The position numbers and the translations under genes were made by a program. The notes under the pieces were generated by a model. The model had not been told where the DNA came from. It worked only from the letters and a program-made list of their open reading frames with translations, and made no database searches. Shown here piece by piece: positions 53,317-63,756 of a stretch of 64,000 nucleotides of DNA. Source of the DNA: Azoarcus indigens (lineage in GTDB: Bacteria > Pseudomonadota > Gammaproteobacteria > Burkholderiales > Rhodocyclaceae). Position 1 is the first letter of the stretch; each line of letters opens with the position of its first letter. The stretch lies in assembly GCF_004361735.1 (NCBI RefSeq), contig NZ_SNVV01000009.1, positions 145,222 through 209,221 on the forward strand, read 5' to 3'.

Positions 53317-56300
53317 TCATGCCGTCGCCCCTTCGCGCATCTCGGCCTCGTCGTCCGGCGTCTTGCGCACCCGGTACCAGGCGGCGTACAGCGCCGGCAG
53401 GAACAGCATGGTGAGCAGGGTCGCCACCGTCAGCCCGCCCATGATGGCCACCGCCATCGGCCCGAAAAAGGCGCTGCGCGACAGCGGGATCATCGCCAGG
53501 ATGGCCGCCGCCGCGGTGAGCATGATGGGGCGGAAGCGGCGCACGGTGGATTCGACGATGGAATGCCAGGGCGTGTGGCCGGCGGCCATGTCCTGCTGGA
53601 TCTGGTCCACCAGGATCACCGAGTTGCGCATGATCATGCCCGACAGCGCGATGGTGCCCAGCATGGCGACGAAGCCGAAGGGCTTGTTGAAAGCGAGCAG
53701 GAAAGCGGTGACGCCTATCATGCCCAGCGGCGCGGTGAGCACCACCATGGCGGTGCGGGAGAAGCTCTGCAGCTGCAGCATCAGCACCGTGAGCACGGTG
53801 AGGATGAACAACGGCACGCCGGCGGCCACCGAGGAACCGCCCTTGCTGCTCTCCTCCACCGAACCGCCGACGTCCACATGGAAGCCCAGCGGCGTGGCCC
53901 TGGCGATCTCGTCGATACGGGGTTGCAGCTGGGCGACGATCACCGCCGGTTGCACCGTGCCGTAGAGGGTGGCCCGCACCGTCACCGTCGGCACCCGGTT
54001 ACGGCGCCAGATCACGCCGTCCTCGAAGCCGTACTCCGGCGTCGCCACCTGCGCCAGCGGCACGCTGCGGCCGCCGGGCGTGGGGATGGCAAGATCGGGC
54101 AGCAGGCCCAGATGCACCCGTTCGGACTCGGCGCCGCGCAGCACCACCGAAATGGTCTCGGTGCCTTCGCGGTACTGGGTCACCGTGGTGCCCTGCAGCG
54201 AGGTCGCCAGCAGGTTGGAGATATCCTGGCTGGAGATGCCCAGCAGCCGGGCCTTGTCCTGGTCGATGTGCAAGCGCACGGTCTTGGACGGCTCCTCCCA
54301 GTCCAGCTGCACATTGGAGAGGCGGCTGTCCGCCCGCATCACCGTGGCCACCTGATGGGCGATCTCGCGCATCTTGTCCACATCGAAGCCGCTCACCCGG
54401 TACTGCACCGGGAACCCCACCGGCGGGCCGTTCTCCAGCCGGTTGATCACCGCCTGCACACCGCCGGGCTGCTCGGCGAAGTGGCGGATCAGCGCAGTGC
54501 GCAGCGCCTCGCGCTCGGCCAGACCGGTGGTGAGGATGACGAACTGGGCGAAATTGGTCTGCGGCAGCTGCTGGTCCAGCGGCAAGTAGAAGCGCGGGCT
54601 GCCGGTGCCCAGCCAGGCGACATAGTTCTCTATGCCCTGCTGCTGTCCGAGGAAGTGCTCCAGCTGCTTCACCTCCCGCTCGGTCGCCTGATGGGAGGCG
54701 CCTTCGGTGAGGCGCAGGTCCACCAGCAGTTCCGGCCGGGTCGAGTCCGGGAAGAACTGCTGCGGCACGAAGCGGCCGAACACCACCAGCGAGCCGACGA
54801 AGAGCAGCAGCGTCACCACGATGACGATCCAGCGGTGGCCCACGCACCAGTCGACCACCGAGCGGAAGCGCACGTAGAAGGCGGTGTGGTAGATGGCGTG
54901 TTCGTCGTGCTGGTCGAAGGCATGGGCGGAACGCTCCGCCAGCCGCTCGCCCAGCCGCGGCGAAAAGCGCCCGACCAGCTTGGCGAACCAGGAGGGCTTG
55001 CCACGGTTGGCGGCGAAGTCCGGCAGCAGGTGGTAGCCGAGGTAGGGCACGAACAGCACCGCCGCCACCCAGGACACCAGCAGCGCGATCACCGTCACCT
55101 GGAAGATGGAGCGGGTGTATTCGCCGGTGGCCGAGGCGGCGGTGGCGATGGGCAGGAAGCCGGCCGCGGTCACCAGCGTGCCGGAGAGCATGGGCATGGC
55201 GGTGGAGGTGTAGGCGAAACTCGCCGCCTTCACCCGCTCCCAGCCCTGCTCCATCTTGGTGGCCATCATTTCCACCGCGATGATGGCGTCGTCCACCAGC
55301 AGGCCGAGGGCGATGATCAGCGCGCCCAGCGAGATCTTGTGCAGGCCGATGTCGAAGAGATGCATGAACAGGAAGGTGATCGCCAGTACCACCGGAATGA
55401 TGATGAGCACCACGATGCCGGTGCGCAGGCCCAGCGACAGCAGGCTCACCGCCATCACGATCACCACCGCCTCGATCAGCACCTTGACGAAGTCGCCCAC
55501 CGAGACGCGCACCGCCCGCGGCTGGTCCGCCACCCGCTCCAGCTTGATGCCCACCGGCAGCTGCCGGTCCACCCGGCTCACCGCCTCGTCCAGGTGATGG
55601 CCGAGGGCGACGATGTCGCCGCCATCGCGCATGGACACACCGATGCCGAAGGCCTCCTGGCCCATGAAGCGCATGCGCTCGCCAGGCGGATCGGCGTAGC
55701 CGCGCTTCACCTCGGCGACATCCCCCAGGCGGAAGGCGCGGCCGCGGGCGCGGATCACCGTGCCGGCGATCGCCTCCAGGCTGTCGAACTGGCCGCTGGG
55801 GCGCAGCCAGATGCGCTCGTCGGCAGTCTCGAAAAAGCCGGCGCCGGCCTTGGCGTTCTGCTCCTGCAGCGCGGCGACGATGTCGGTCAGCGCCAGGCCG
55901 AAGGTCGCCAGCTTGGTGTTGGAGAGTTCGATGTAGACCCGCTGCGGCTCTTCGCCGAAGAAGCTCACCTTGGCCACGTCCGGCACCCGCAGCAGTTCGC
56001 TGCGGATGGCCTCGGCGTGGCGCTTCAGTTCCGCCTGGGAAACGCCCTCGCCCACCAGCGCGAAGATGTTGCCGTAGGTGTCGCCGAACTCGTCATTGAA
56101 ATACGGCCCCTGCACGCCCTCCGGCAGCGTGCCGCGGATGTCGCCTATCTTCTTGCGCACCTGGTACCACACGTCCGGCATCTGCCTGGGCGGGGTGGAA
56201 TCCCGCGCCAGGAAGAAGACCTGCGTCACCCCCGGCTTGGAGAAGCTGCGCACGAAATCCAGCTGCGGAATCTCCTGCAGCTTCTTCTCGATCTTGTCGG

Positions 56301-56529
56301 TGACCTGCAGCTCCATCTCGCGCGCGCTGGCACCCGGCCACTCCGCCCGCACCACCATCACTTTGAAGGTGAAGGGCGGATCTTCCGACTGCCCCAGCTT
56401 GGTGTAGGACGCCAGGCCGATCACCGTCAGCGCGATCAGCAGGAAAAGCACCATGGACGGATGGGACAAGCCCCACTCCGACACATTGAAGCGATGCCGC
56501 CGCTCCAGCGGCGCCTTGCCGCCGCTCAT
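53317..56529 (-). CDS. RND efflux transporter permease
   Basis: This 1070-residue inner-membrane pump of the AcrB superfamily has twelve predicted helices and two large periplasmic loops. The proton-relay Asp pair is in LGLLVDDAIIAVEMMATKM near residue 407. The fourth-helix block LIIALGLLVDD and the second-half block GMIMRNSVILVDQIQQDM support the family. The N-terminus NVSEWGLSHPSMVLFLLIAL is typical of the branch that takes VexF/TriC-like members. Its ATG overlaps the stop of the membrane fusion gene by four bases. The substrate is unknown, though a tetR gene upstream suggests inducible drug or lipid efflux. Confidence 0.95.
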   Translation of the reverse strand: MSGGKAPLERRHRFNVSEWGLSHPSMVLFLLIALTVIGLASYTKLGQSEDPPFTFKVMVVRAEWPGASAREMELQVTDKIEKKLQEIPQLDFVRSFSKPGVTQVFFLARDSTPPRQMPDVWYQVRKKIGDIRGTLPEGVQGPYFNDEFGDTYGNIFALVGEGVSQAELKRHAEAIRSELLRVPDVAKVSFFGEEPQRVYIELSNTKLATFGLALTDIVAALQEQNAKAGAGFFETADERIWLRPSGQFDSLEAIAGTVIRARGRAFRLGDVAEVKRGYADPPGERMRFMGQEAFGIGVSMRDGGDIVALGHHLDEAVSRVDRQLPVGIKLERVADQPRAVRVSVGDFVKVLIEAVVIVMAVSLLSLGLRTGIVVLIIIPVVLAITFLFMHLFDIGLHKISLGALIIALGLLVDDAIIAVEMMATKMEQGWERVKAASFAYTSTAMPMLSGTLVTAAGFLPIATAASATGEYTRSIFQVTVIALLVSWVAAVLFVPYLGYHLLPDFAANRGKPSWFAKLVGRFSPRLGERLAERSAHAFDQHDEHAIYHTAFYVRFRSVVDWCVGHRWIVIVVTLLLFVGSLVVFGRFVPQQFFPDSTRPELLVDLRLTEGASHQATEREVKQLEHFLGQQQGIENYVAWLGTGSPRFYLPLDQQLPQTNFAQFVILTTGLAEREALRTALIRHFAEQPGGVQAVINRLENGPPVGFPVQYRVSGFDVDKMREIAHQVATVMRADSRLSNVQLDWEEPSKTVRLHIDQDKARLLGISSQDISNLLATSLQGTTVTQYREGTETISVVLRGAESERVHLGLLPDLAIPTPGGRSVPLAQVATPEYGFEDGVIWRRNRVPTVTVRATLYGTVQPAVIVAQLQPRIDEIARATPLGFHVDVGGSVEESSKGGSSVAAGVPLFILTVLTVLMLQLQSFSRTAMVVLTAPLGMIGVTAFLLAFNKPFGFVAMLGTIALSGMIMRNSVILVDQIQQDMAAGHTPWHSIVESTVRRFRPIMLTAAAAILAMIPLSRSAFFGPMAVAIMGGLTVATLLTMLFLPALYAAWYRVRKTPDDEAEMREGATA

Positions 56530-57632
56530 CGACGTACATCCAGCGCCACCGGCGCATCTTCCGCCACCGGCCGCACCTGTTGGCCCTCGATCAGCTTGTG
56601 CACGCCGACCACCACCACCCGCGCGCCTTGCGGCAGGCCGCCGCTGATCACCACGCCGTCCTCACGGAAACTGGCCACCTCCACCGGCACCCGCCGCACC
56701 ACGTCGCCCTCGCCCACCAACCACACCACCTGGCGGCCCTCCACCTGGGTCACCGCCGGCGAGGGCAGCACCATCTGCCCGGCGCTGCCGCGCAGGAACG
56801 CGACACTGGCGGTGGAGCCCAGCTTCAGCGCGTCGTCCGCCTGGGGCACGCTCACCCGCAGCGCGTAGGTCCGGGTTGCCGCGTCCGCCGCCGGCGCCAC
56901 CTCACGCACCGTGCCGGCGTAGCGCCGCTCGGGAGAAATCCAGGAGCGCACCTCCACTTCCGCGCCCGGCGCCACCCCGCCCACGCGGGATTCCGGCAGA
57001 TAGATTTCGACTTCGCGCTCGCCCGGTCGCGCCAGCCGCATCACCGCCTGGCCAGCCGCCACCACCTGGCCGGCCTCGGCCGTCACGCTGGTGATCACAC
57101 CGTCGGCATCCGCTTCCAGCGTGGTATAGCCGGCCTGGTTGTTCGCCGTCGCTGCCTCGGCGCGCGCCTGCCGCAGCCTGGCCTCCGCCGCCTGCAGCGA
57201 GGTGCGGCGGCTGTCCAGCGCCGAAGCGCTGATGAAGTTCTGCGCACGCAGGCCGGTCGCCCGGTCGAACTCCGCCTTCGCCAGCGCCAGGTCGGCCTCC
57301 GCCGCCGCTACCTGGGCCGCCGCGGCGCCGGCGGCAAGCCAGGCATCCTGCGGATCAAGCCGAGCCAGGGGCTGGCCACGTTTCACCTGGGCGCCGACAT
57401 CCACCAGGCGGGTAACGATCTTGCCGCCGATGCGGAAACCCAGGTCCGTCTCATAACGCGCCCGCACGTCGCCGGTATAGACCTCGGCAGCGGCCGTGCC
57501 GACGGCCCCGTCCAGCGTGCGCACAAGCACCGCGCGCGGCGGCGCCTCCGCCTCCGGCGGCCTGGAACATCCCGCCAGCAGCATCGCCAGGGCCAGCGGC
57601 AGCAGCAAGGGCCGCAGTCGTTTCTTCGTCAT
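56526..57632 (-). CDS. RND efflux membrane fusion protein (lipoprotein)
   Basis: This 368-residue periplasmic adaptor has a lipoprotein signal ending in LALAMLLAGCSRPPE (lipobox LAGC). Beta-barrel and lipoyl-like segments are visible in GGKIVTRLVDVGAQVKRGQP, followed by an alpha-hairpin rich in Ala and Glu (residues about 100-165). It links the RND pump to an outer-membrane channel, probably the TolC at 50.9 kb. The ATG at 57632 overlaps the tetR stop by four bases, which fixes the start; a longer open frame inside tetR is not used. Confidence 0.94.
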   Translation of the reverse strand: MTKKRLRPLLLPLALAMLLAGCSRPPEAEAPPRAVLVRTLDGAVGTAAAEVYTGDVRARYETDLGFRIGGKIVTRLVDVGAQVKRGQPLARLDPQDAWLAAGAAAAQVAAAEADLALAKAEFDRATGLRAQNFISASALDSRRTSLQAAEARLRQARAEAATANNQAGYTTLEADADGVITSVTAEAGQVVAAGQAVMRLARPGEREVEIYLPESRVGGVAPGAEVEVRSWISPERRYAGTVREVAPAADAATRTYALRVSVPQADDALKLGSTASVAFLRGSAGQMVLPSPAVTQVEGRQVVWLVGEGDVVRRVPVEVASFREDGVVISGGLPQGARVVVVGVHKLIEGQQVRPVAEDAPVALDVRR

Positions 57633-58321
57633 CGTTGTTCTCCGTCGGGCTTCTTGCCGGCGCACAGGCCGTGCAGCACCAGATCGATATGGGTTTCCAG
57701 GTAACAGTCGGGGTCCACGCCGGCGCCGCACAAGGGCGCAATGGAGTTCCGCCAGGTGGCGAGATGGATCAGCGGAGAAATCAGCAGCGGCGAGATCACG
57801 CTCAGCTCCACCGGGCGGAACACTCCGCTGGCAATGCCCCGCGCCACAGCCGTGCGCAGCAAGGCCACGCCGCGCTGTATCACCGCCTCGTTGTAATAGC
57901 GCGCTACCTCGGGGAAATTGGCCGCCTCGGCGAACATCAGCTTGGGAATGCCGCCATAGGCGGTGCTACCGATCTGCTCCCACCAGGCGCGCAGAAAGCC
58001 GCGCACCAATCCCACCGGGTCGTCACCGTACTCGTCCAGCAAGGCCTCGCCCGCCTCGATCGCCGGCAGCACGCCCTCTTCGATCGCCGCCTTGAACAAG
58101 GCCTCCTTGCTGTCGAAGTAGAGGTAAAGCGTGCCCTTGGAAACCCCGGCCCGCGCCGCGATCTCGTCCAGCCGCGTAGCCGCGAAGCCCTTCTCCACGA
58201 ACAAGGCCAGCGCGGCCGCCGTCAACTCCTGCGGCCGCGCATCCTTGCGCCGACGCCGCGGCCGGACCTCAGCCCCAGCCTTCGCCGCCGTCGGAAGAGT
58301 CTTCCCCGCCGTGCCCGCCAC
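57629..58321 (-). CDS. TetR-family transcriptional repressor
   Basis: The 230-residue regulator has an unusually long basic N-terminus (about 30 residues, ending PRRRRKDARPQE). The TetR helix-turn-helix follows: LTAAALALFVEKGFAATRL, then IAARAGVSKGTLYLYFDSKE near residue 57. The C-terminal ligand domain is not assigned. It starts at GTG 58321 and is the first gene of the efflux operon, with four-base overlap into the membrane fusion gene. A 26-bp palindrome (58348-58373) just upstream is its likely operator, so it should repress itself and the pump. Confidence 0.93.
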   Translation of the reverse strand: MAGTAGKTLPTAAKAGAEVRPRRRRKDARPQELTAAALALFVEKGFAATRLDEIAARAGVSKGTLYLYFDSKEALFKAAIEEGVLPAIEAGEALLDEYGDDPVGLVRGFLRAWWEQIGSTAYGGIPKLMFAEAANFPEVARYYNEAVIQRGVALLRTAVARGIASGVFRPVELSVISPLLISPLIHLATWRNSIAPLCGAGVDPDCYLETHIDLVLHGLCAGKKPDGEQR

Positions 58322-58347
58322 ACCATCCCCCTGGCTGCGCCATGGAT

Positions 58348-58373
58348 TTAATTACTAACCAGTCAGTAATTAA
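58348..58373. promoter_or_regulatory. Palindromic operator candidate for the TetR regulator
   Basis: TTAATTACT (58348-58356) and AGTAATTAA (58365-58373) are a perfect 9-bp inverted repeat around the 8-base centre AACCAGTC. It lies 27 bases ahead of the tetR start in the 209-base gap between tetR and the type I secretion gene on the other strand. The ACT-N8-AGT core resembles many TetR operators. It could affect transcription in both directions. Confidence 0.75.
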
Positions 58374-58530
58374 AAATGAAGCCTAATGGGCAAGGCAAGC
58401 GATTTCTTGCGCCCTCTGTGTAAATCATGCACGCGGGCTTATAACAAAGGGGTAAAAGCGCGACTAAATCACGCCCCGAACGACTCGAATAGGATATTGT
58501 TTTGGAATTTCAAATCCTGGAACCAGAGTC
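58374..58530 (+). promoter_or_regulatory. Upstream region of the type I secretion operon
   Basis: This stretch is AT-rich compared with the genes on both sides and has no ORF I can support. It should hold the promoter of the ABC transporter gene. AGGATATTGT and GGCTTATAAC contain -10-like sequences, but no convincing -35/-10 pair was found. The ribosome site for the ATG at 58531 is weak (GGAACCAGAGTC). Confidence 0.35.
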
Positions 58531-60693
<2,163 letters not shown>

Positions 60694-60696
60694 ACC

Positions 60697-62124
60697 ATGC
60701 GTGCCCAAGCCACCCTGGACCTGCTCGGTCGCTACAAGCGCGTCTTTGCCGCCGCCTGGCAAGCCCGCCACCAACTGGCCCCCACCGCCCGCGGCCCGCT
60801 CGAACGCCAGTTCCTCCCCGCCGCCCTCGAACTGCAGGACACCCCGCCCAGCCCGCTGCCGCGTGTGCTCATCGGCCTCCTCGTCACCGCCTTCGCCGTG
60901 CTGCTGCTGTGGTCCATCTTCGGCCACATCGACACCGTGGCCACCGCCACCGGCAAGATCATCCCCAGCACCCGCGCCCAGATCATCCAACCCATCGAAA
61001 CCGCCGCCGTGCGCCGCATCCACGTCGCCGACGGCCAGACCGTGCAGGCCGGCGACCTCCTCGTCGAACTCGACGCCACCGCCGCCGGCGCCGAAGACGC
61101 CCAGGCCCGCGAAGCCTGGGCCACCGCCCGGCTCAAGGCCGCCCGCGCCGTGAGCCTGCTCGACGGCCTCGAAGGCGCGCATGCCGGCAACCGCCTGCCC
61201 ACGCTCCCCGCCCTGGACGACGTCCCCGCCAGCCGCCACCTCGCCGAAACCCAACTCCTCGCCCGCCAATTCGCCGAATACCGCACCCGCGTCCAGGCCT
61301 TCGACGGCGAAATCGCCCGCGCCCAGGCCGAACACGCCGCCACCCGCGAACTCGTCGCCAAACTGGACGCCACGCTGCCCATCGCCCGCCGCCGCGAAGC
61401 CGACTACAAGAACCTCGTCGACCGCGCCTTCGTCTCCCAGCACGGCTACCTCGAACAGGAACAAGCCCGCATCGAGATCGAACGCGACCTCGCCTACCAG
61501 CGCGCCAAACTCCTCGAACTCGACCAGACCATCGCCCAGGGCCGGGCCAACCGGGCCGCCTGGCAAGCCGAATTCCTGCGCGGCATCAGCGCCGAGCGCA
61601 CCGAAGCCGAACAACAAGCCGCCAGCCTGCAAGCCGAAGTCGCCAAGACCGAAAACAAATCCCGCCTGATGCGCCTCACCACCCCGGTGGCCGGCACCGT
61701 CCAGCAGCTGGCCATCCACACCGAAGGCGGCGTCGTCACCCCCGCCCAGCAACTGATGGTCATCGTCCCCCACGACTACGCCGCCGAAATCGAGGCAGTG
61801 CTGGAGAACAAGGACGTCGGCTTCGTCAAGCAAGCCCAGCGCGCCGAGATCAAGGTCGAAACCTTCCCCTTCACCCGCTACGGCACGATCCCCGCCGAAG
61901 TGAGCTTCATCTCCAACGACGCGGTGGCCGACGAGCAGCGCGGCCTGGTGTTCCCGGTGAGGCTGAAACTGGAGCGCGCCACCCTGCAGGTGGACGAGCG
62001 CACGGTGAATCTGGCCGCCGGCATGGCGGTCACCGCCGAGATCAAGACCGGGCACCGGCGCGTGATTGAGTATTTCCTCAGCCCGGTCCTGCAGACCGTC
62101 GATGAGAGTCTGGGCGAGCGGTGA
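60697..62124 (+). CDS. Type I secretion membrane fusion protein, HlyD-like
   Basis: This 475-residue adaptor has a cytoplasmic N-terminus of about 55 residues and one membrane helix near 58-78 (LIGLLVTAFAVLLLWSIFG). A lipoyl half (VRRIHVADGQTVQAGDLLVE) and a long alpha-hairpin rich in Ala, Glu and Arg (130-330) follow. The second lipoyl half and beta-barrel end with TAEIKTGHRRVIEYFLSPV, the HlyD signature. It bridges the ABC transporter to TolC, probably the one at 50.9 kb. Base composition changes sharply to AT-rich right after its stop. Confidence 0.95.
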   Translation: MRAQATLDLLGRYKRVFAAAWQARHQLAPTARGPLERQFLPAALELQDTPPSPLPRVLIGLLVTAFAVLLLWSIFGHIDTVATATGKIIPSTRAQIIQPIETAAVRRIHVADGQTVQAGDLLVELDATAAGAEDAQAREAWATARLKAARAVSLLDGLEGAHAGNRLPTLPALDDVPASRHLAETQLLARQFAEYRTRVQAFDGEIARAQAEHAATRELVAKLDATLPIARRREADYKNLVDRAFVSQHGYLEQEQARIEIERDLAYQRAKLLELDQTIAQGRANRAAWQAEFLRGISAERTEAEQQAASLQAEVAKTENKSRLMRLTTPVAGTVQQLAIHTEGGVVTPAQQLMVIVPHDYAAEIEAVLENKDVGFVKQAQRAEIKVETFPFTRYGTIPAEVSFISNDAVADEQRGLVFPVRLKLERATLQVDERTVNLAAGMAVTAEIKTGHRRVIEYFLSPVLQTVDESLGER

Positions 62125-62157
62125 TGCAAACACCTCGTATTTATATTTTTCTTATAA

Positions 62158-62424
62158 ATGAACAGCGATCAGACAGAAGTAGATGACGAGCCACTCCATA
62201 ACGAGAAAGCAGAGCGAGGAGGCCCGACAAGCAGCGACGGGAAAGAAATACGGCGCGGCGACCTGATTGGAGCCACCCTGCTGTCCATACTACTTGCAGC
62301 CTTAGCTGCTTTAGCACTGTGGCTTTCACCGCCGATGAGGTTTGGATTTCTTCCATCCGCGGCATTAGGCGCTGCAATCTTATTTGTCTCAAAGCTACTA
62401 GTTTTCCCTGGAGACAAGAAATAA
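62158..62424 (+). CDS. Small membrane protein, unknown function
   Basis: This 88-residue protein has a hydrophilic, charged first third (MNSDQTEVDDEPLHNEKAER) and then two membrane helices (about 36-57 and 61-80), ending in the basic GDKK. It begins 33 bases after hlyD, in AT-rich DNA unlike the transporter genes. The ATG has no clear Shine-Dalgarno. I do not recognise the family. Being the first of several small membrane-protein genes here, it may be an immunity or accessory protein, but that is inference. Confidence 0.6.
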   Translation: MNSDQTEVDDEPLHNEKAERGGPTSSDGKEIRRGDLIGATLLSILLAALAALALWLSPPMRFGFLPSAALGAAILFVSKLLVFPGDKK

Positions 62425-62447
62425 GCCCCCTTCACCCTAAGACCGCC

Positions 62448-62753
62448 ATGAAAAAATTCATTATCAACACTCTGATTACATCGATCACCTTAATTTTCAT
62501 AGCTGCGATACGTTTCAATATCGATTGGCTTTCAGGATCAAGCCCTCCTGCATCTTTCACAGACACATTGCGCCGCCTCATTACCGGCGCAGCCCTCGCC
62601 TGCTCATCGCTCTTTGCCTTAATTAAGACGATAGCAGAGAGAAAAAACAATCAAGTACTACTTGGTCAGCTTTCAAGAATATCGGGGCATTTACTCTACT
62701 TCCTACTCACAGCAGTAGTAGGATTTTTTTCTTCTTCTCCTTTTTTCCAGTGA
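62448..62753 (+). CDS. Small membrane protein (unit 1, immunity-like by context)
   Basis: From the ATG at 62448 (MKKFIINTLITSITLIFIAA) the protein is 101 residues. It has one N-terminal helix, a second near residues 45-62 and a third at 77-97, with the loop TIAERKNNQVLLGQLSRISG. A longer frame starting at 62319 overlaps the previous gene and is less likely. It is followed 8 bases later by a 44-codon ORF, the first of three membrane-protein/short-ORF pairs. No family recognised. Confidence 0.6.
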   Translation: MKKFIINTLITSITLIFIAAIRFNIDWLSGSSPPASFTDTLRRLITGAALACSSLFALIKTIAERKNNQVLLGQLSRISGHLLYFLLTAVVGFFSSSPFFQ

Positions 62754-62761
62754 GATAAAAA

Positions 62762-62896
62762 ATGGGAAATCTGATAATTACCGTGGGTGAGTATGCTGCA
62801 AATGGGGGAGACGCCTGGAGCGCAGGAAAGTCGCTAGCAAACCAAATGGGAGTTGACATCAATACTGCCGGCAATTTGCTTCAGCTTGCTAAATGA
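62762..62896 (+). CDS. Short ORF 1 (44 residues), peptide or N-terminal remnant
   Basis: The reading begins MGNLIITVGEYAANGGDAW and ends GNLLQLAK. It contains G-D-A-W-S-A-G-K-S-L at residues 16-25, which matches G-E-S-W-D-T-G-D-T-L in short ORF 3 (G-[DE]-x-W-x-x-G-x-[ST]-L). A GG pair precedes the motif, but there is no standard double-glycine leader. It lies 8 bases after a membrane-protein stop. It could be an exported peptide or the left-over start of a lost larger protein. Confidence 0.5.
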   Translation: MGNLIITVGEYAANGGDAWSAGKSLANQMGVDINTAGNLLQLAK

Positions 62897-62904
62897 GACA
62901 GTGA

Positions 62905-62944
62905 CTTATGCCGCAACTCATAGACAACAGCAAGCAGCCAAGGA
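62905..62944 (+). repeat. 40-bp intergenic repeat, copy A
   Basis: The 40 bases starting CTTATGCCGCAACTCATAGA match copy B at 63305-63344 at 34 of 40 positions. It follows short ORF 1 at 8 bases. In one frame (not that of the preceding ORF) it reads TYAATHRQQQAAK, against AYAETHKQHQAT in copy B, so it may be a remnant of coding sequence. Confidence 0.8.
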
Positions 62945-62977
62945 TACGAACTTAAATCACAAACCACTCAGAAAAAA

Positions 62978-63219
62978 ATGTCAATTGAGCTAGCAGCGCT
63001 ATTTCTTGGAAACCTGATCACAATTTTTGGTGGAGTACAGATGTACAGCGCATCAAGTGCATACAAGAAAAAATCGGACCGAGAAACTGACTATATTACG
63101 TTTATAGAAGGGCTAAAAAAACCGATTTATGGAAGAAATACCACCATGGAAAAGCTCTCCTCGCTATTGGAATTTTGATTTCCCTCTGGGGCGCCTTTAA
63201 CGCCAGTTCAGGGGCTTAA
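62978..63219 (+). CDS. Small two-helix membrane protein made by -1 frameshift (or frameshifted gene)
   Basis: Frame one reads MSIELAALFLGNLITIFGGV through GLKK (48 codons, one helix) up to an A7 run at 63115-63121. Without a shift it stops at 63178 after 66 residues. Slipping back one base at CT-A-AAA-AAA continues with TDLWKKYHHGKALLAIGILI, a second membrane helix, and ends at 63217-63219 after 80 residues. That stop is 2 bases before the next ATG, as in the neighbouring unit. The run sits in the correct register for a slippery site, but a mutation or sequencing error would look the same. Confidence 0.55.
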
Positions 63220-63221
63220 CC

Positions 63222-63323
63222 ATGACTACTTCTAACACTGTAAATGTGCTTACCGCGATTGCAGGAAGCGCTGAAAACATGAACTCGGCCCAATCAGACA
63301 TCAGCTTATGCCGAAACCCATAA
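63222..63323 (+). CDS. Short ORF 2 (33 residues), peptide or N-terminal remnant
   Basis: The reading begins MTTSNTVNVLTAIAGSAENM, resembling the start of short ORF 3 (shared M-[ST]-[TA], Leu10, Asn19 followed by S-A). Its last seven codons and stop already lie in 40-bp repeat copy B, so the native C-terminus may be lost. It begins 2 bases after the stop of the frameshifted membrane-protein frame, and translation is probably coupled. Confidence 0.4.
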   Translation: MTTSNTVNVLTAIAGSAENMNSAQSDISLCRNP

Positions 63324-63344
63324 ACAACATCAAGCAACCTAGGA
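63305..63344 (+). repeat. 40-bp intergenic repeat, copy B
   Basis: This is the second copy of the repeat at 62905-62944, 34 of 40 bases identical. Several of the six differences are silent or conservative in the frame reading YAETHKQHQAT (ACT/ACC Thr, AGA/AAA Arg/Lys), which suggests descent from coding sequence. Confidence 0.8.
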
Positions 63345-63356
63345 CAAGCTCACTTC

Positions 63357-63755
63357 ATGAAAAACCATAAAACATCAAAACCGCTGACAAGAGCAGCCCT
63401 TTTTCTCCTATCCCATAAATACGCCATAGACATTTCCCTCTTGATCATAGGCGCATTACTCGCTGCATCACTCTCAGCGCTCCATCAAGATTTAGCCTCC
63501 ATACAAAGAGGGTTCATCATTTCGATGAGCCTTTTTACTGGCATTACAGCAGTAGGACTGATCGCAAAAAAATCGGCAAAAATTCCTGCAGCAACGCCAC
63601 AAAAAAATGAAAAAGAAATCCTCTTGAAAAGAATCCATCAAACCCAAAACCCGACCTCATCAGAACTCATATATATCTTATGCACCATTCTACTAACCAC
63701 TTTATTCGGCAATATCTCGGCCTTTGGAATAATCATGATTATTGGGGGAAGATAA
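63357..63755 (+). CDS. Small membrane protein (unit 3, immunity-like by context)
   Basis: The 132-residue protein has helices at about 27-46 (SLLIIGALLAASLSAL), 52-70 (GFIISMSLFTGITAVGLIA) and 105-128 (IYILCTILLTTLFGNISAF). A hydrophilic loop rich in Lys, Asn and Gln lies between the second and third. The start MKNHKTSKPLTRAALFLL is positive, so the N-terminus should be inside. It stops one base before the ATG of short ORF 3. The family is not recognised, and the sequence differs from the other small membrane proteins here. Confidence 0.65.
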   Translation: MKNHKTSKPLTRAALFLLSHKYAIDISLLIIGALLAASLSALHQDLASIQRGFIISMSLFTGITAVGLIAKKSAKIPAATPQKNEKEILLKRIHQTQNPTSSELIYILCTILLTTLFGNISAFGIIMIIGGR

Positions 63756-63756
63756 A

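Noticed and set aside
53311..56868. 1185-codon plus-strand frame over the RND pump
   Set aside because: Antisense of a GC-rich gene; the product is His/Gly/Arg-rich without domains, and the minus strand codes a full RND transporter.
62319..62447. Longer start for the membrane protein at 62448
   Set aside because: The extra 43 codons overlap the preceding gene in another frame and put a charged, Cys-containing stretch before a good MKKF start with its own hydrophobic helix.
62762..62896. Short ORF 1 as a classic double-glycine bacteriocin precursor
   Set aside because: A GG pair is present, but the leader lacks the usual L-S-x-x-E-L pattern and the neighbouring transporter cannot cleave leaders.
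62905..63344. The two 40-bp repeats as a CRISPR array
   Set aside because: Only two imperfect copies, 400 bases apart with genes between; no regular spacers.
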